Below, in pieces: positions 5,617 through 6,894 of a stretch of DNA of 6,894 nt (position 1 is its first letter; every line of letters begins with the position of its first letter). The translations under genes and the position numbers were made by a program. This DNA comes from CAZCDM01 sp964497475 (lineage in GTDB: Bacteria; Planctomycetota; Phycisphaerae; SM23-33), in assembly GCA_964497475.1 (NCBI GenBank), contig CAZCDM010000128.1, forward strand, positions 1 through 6,894, in the 5' to 3' direction. The notes under the pieces are model-generated. The model searched no databases. It saw only the letters and a list, made by a program, of their open reading frames with translations, and was not told where the DNA came from.

Positions 5617-5632
5617 TCGCTCTTCGGAGCGA
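5617..5632 (+). terminator. UUCG tetraloop hairpin downstream of tRNA-Ala
   Basis: TCGCTC (5617-5622) pairs with GAGCGA (5627-5632) around TTCG. The loop is closed by C-G, the extra-stable cUUCGg form. It starts 24 bases after the tRNA 3' end and may end the tRNA transcript or block 3' decay. There is no T-run after it. An alternative longer-range stem pairs 5595-5601 with 5624-5630. Confidence 0.45.
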
Positions 5633-5651
5633 AACGTATCACGCACCTGAT

Positions 5652-5675
5652 GGCCCGCCGACACCCCGGCGGGCC
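5652..5675. terminator. GC-rich hairpin, possible bidirectional terminator
   Basis: GGCCCGCCG (5652-5660) pairs perfectly with CGGCGGGCC (5667-5675) over nine pairs with a six-base loop. No real T-run follows in either direction. On the minus strand it begins 20 bases after a TAG at 5698-5696, which would be a natural stop for the coding fragment at 5700-5870 if one frame change is allowed. On the plus strand it could back up the hairpin after the tRNA. Confidence 0.5.
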
Positions 5676-5699
5676 GTCGCATTTCCGGCCAGTGTCTAC

Positions 5700-5870
5700 G
5701 GGCTTTCGCGCCAGGCCGACAATCCAGTCGATCGTCTCGGTGTACCACCGGGGCCACTCGGCCTTGCGGTCCCGCCACCTGGTGAGCATCGCTTCGTACA
5801 CCTCGTCGTAGTGATAGTCCTGCGGGATGAGCTTCTGCGAGGTCGGCCCGTTGTCGCTACGCTCCAGCTT
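5700..5870 (-). pseudogene. Unidentified coding fragment with no proper start or stop
   Basis: The minus-strand frame over these bases reads KLERSDNGPTSQKLIPQDYH and continues with YDEVYEAMLTRW, AEWPRWYTETIDWIVGLARKP. The composition (Trp, Tyr, Asp and Glu) and GC-biased third positions are those of a real protein. Below 5700 the frame runs through the 5652-5675 hairpin and then antisense through the tRNA to a stop at 5442, which cannot be genuine. A one-base shift near 5700 would reach TAG at 5698-5696, just before the hairpin. Upstream of 5870 the frame becomes arginine- and tryptophan-rich and unconvincing up to about 6050. I do not recognise the family. It could be the 3' part of a decayed gene, or a real gene with an assembly error. 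Confidence 0.4.
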
Positions 5871-5985
5871 CCGAAATAAGCCGAGACCACAGCCCCAAAA
5901 ACGTGGACCACTTGCAGGCCAGATGGACCGAAGACGGGGAGAAGGCCACGTTCGTTGAAAGGTGGTCGTCATCCAAGAACCCTGC

Positions 5986-6497
5986 CTATTCAGTGCTGTC
6001 TTCGGCCGGGCCGGTGATGTCCAGCAGCCAGCGGCCGGGCTCGGCGTCACGCAGATGCAGAATCCACGGCAGCCCCGCCCGGCGGCAACGGGCGCGGAGT
6101 GTAATCGTTCGCGACTGCCCGGCCGGGATGGTGACCTCCGCCGTCGGCGGGGTCTTGAGGTTCGCTCCGGCGATGGCGTTGAGCTTCAGCGTGACCTCGC
6201 CTGAGCCGTGATTGCGCACTTCGACGGGGATATGACGCAACTCTTTGGTATCCAGTCTCGGCGGTTGAGGACATTCGAGCATCACGAGTCGGTCGCGGTC
6301 GAAGGTTACCGTGCGGTTTGTACCGGCCTGGGCGTCCAGCGGCAAGGAGACCTCGCCGAGGTGCAGTCGGTATTCGACCCCGCCGTCAAGAGTAATGCCC
6401 GCCAGTTTGCCCGCCTCGTCGGTCGCGCCGCGGTAGACCGCCTTGTCCTCGCCGGCCGGCCAGGTGATGCGTACCGGGCCTGTCCAGGGCCGCCCCA
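5986..6497 (-). pseudogene. C-terminal beta-rich domain fragment of a secreted protein, N-terminus missing
   Basis: This frame reads GRPWTGPVRITWPAGEDKAV, then GKLAGITLDGGVEYRLHLGEV, then IPVEVRNHGSGEVTLKLNAI, PPTAEVTIPAGQSRTITLRA and PGRWLLDITGPAEDSTE before TGA at 5986. Alternating hydrophobic strands and the EVRNHGSGEVTL...VTIPAGQSRTITL pattern look like an Ig-like or NEW3-type domain, common at the C-terminus of secreted glycoside hydrolases. The only nearby ATG (6498) lies inside the DUF5703-like fragment read in another frame, so it is not a credible start and has no ribosome site. The segment is therefore the 3' end of a gene whose body is missing. It may belong to the gene entering from the right, after an internal deletion, or to a different one. 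Confidence 0.5.
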
Positions 6498-6894
6498 TCG
6501 GCGGTAATCGGCGTCGAATTGCTGGTCCTCATGTGGCGTGTCGACGGTGAAGATCGACCCGTTGAACTTGATCGGGAAGTTGCCCCGTCCGCCACAGGCG
6601 TTGAGGAATCGCTGCAGCGTATAGCCCTGGGTTACGATTTCGGCCTGGTCCTCGCCGGTGATGTCGATCCAGCTTCGTTGCCAGAACCCGTCCCACCAGC
6701 GGCGGTGCTCGTCGCGGGCCTGGGGCAGGGGCGTCTGGTCGGAGGCGTCGGCCTGAGCGAGCAGGGCGGCGGTCCACTCATCAAGGGAGTCGCACTGTTG
6801 TGTCAGCGGATGGATAGCGAGGTGTGCTTCGCGAACGGGGCCGACGGTCATCGTCGGCGAACGTGATGTCCAGCGACCAATGCAGTTTGTTTTC
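6490..6894 (-). pseudogene. Fragment of a DUF5703-type glycoside-hydrolase-like protein, truncated by the window edge and by a frame break
   Basis: From about 6851 to 6490 the minus frame reads AHLAIHPLTQQCDSLDEW, then HRRWWDGFWQRSWIDITGED, VTQGYTLQRFLNACGGRG, FPIKFNGSIFTVDTP and FDADYRRWGG. From memory this block (WW..FW.RSWI, QGY.LQRF..AC.GRG..PIKFNGSIFTVD, DYRRWGG) is typical of DUF5703-domain secreted carbohydrate-active proteins of planctomycetes and Bacteroidetes. These are normally several hundred residues longer, and after WGG one expects YW.QNTR. Here, at about 6495-6485, the frame turns to arginine/threonine-rich nonsense while another frame begins coding. The frame is open to the right edge, so the true start is outside. 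The first 14 codons at the edge also read plausibly in another frame (NKLHWSLDITFADD), hinting at a second frame change near 6850. Confidence 0.6.

Noticed and set aside
5442..6050. A 202-residue minus-strand open frame spanning the tRNA
   Set aside because: Its C-terminal third (EGIRTPDLRIANASLSQLSY) is the familiar spurious peptide obtained by translating a tRNA antisense. Only the 5700-5870 part looks like real coding sequence.
6519..6866. A plus-strand 115-residue frame at the right end
   Set aside because: The opposite strand holds the strongly family-like DUF5703 block. The plus frame is Val/Gly/Leu-rich with no start signal.

Overview
This 6.9 kb window is GC-rich bacterial DNA with dense, short-spaced genes, strongly GC-biased third codon positions, two lipoproteins and a broken carbohydrate-active gene. 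It most resembles a planctomycete, perhaps an anaerobic Phycisphaerae-like lineage. That placement is inferred from gene style and content. No phylogenetic marker in the window proves it.

Layout. (1) 82-309, minus strand: a 75-residue membrane protein with its own promoter, leader hairpin and strong Shine-Dalgarno site. (2) 394-1151, plus strand, divergent from it: a promoter and a two-gene unit, a small lipoprotein and a 127-residue three-helix membrane protein, joined by an ATGA overlap. (3) 1112-1715, minus strand: rnpA (RNase P protein) and yidD (membrane-insertion factor). The yidD 3' end runs 40 bases into the convergent membrane-protein gene. The usual rpmH is not upstream and yidC is not downstream. 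(4) 1716-1926: a divergent intergenic region with a 27-base-spaced direct repeat and nested dyads. (5) 1927-5463, plus strand: a TPR lipoprotein followed by two radical SAM enzymes whose motifs fit AhbC and AhbD. These are the last two steps of the siroheme-dependent (alternative) haem pathway. The two ahb genes overlap by ATGA. (6) 5520-5592: tRNA-Ala(CGC) with its own promoter and two strong hairpins after it. (7) 5696-6894, minus strand: degraded coding DNA. It holds a piece of a DUF5703-type glycoside-hydrolase-like gene entering from the right edge, joined out of frame to a beta-rich C-terminal segment, then an unidentified coding fragment that has lost its stop.

How the genes relate. 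ahbC and ahbD should act in sequence: 12,18-didecarboxysiroheme to Fe-coproporphyrin III (AhbC), then to haem b (AhbD). The earlier siroheme and siroheme-decarboxylase genes are not in the window. rnpA and yidD are the conserved tRNA-processing and membrane-insertion housekeeping pair. I see no CRISPR array, transposase or complete mobile element. I found no convincing new multi-gene system; the least explained items are the broken right-hand genes, the small envelope-gene pair and the repeats upstream of the TPR gene.
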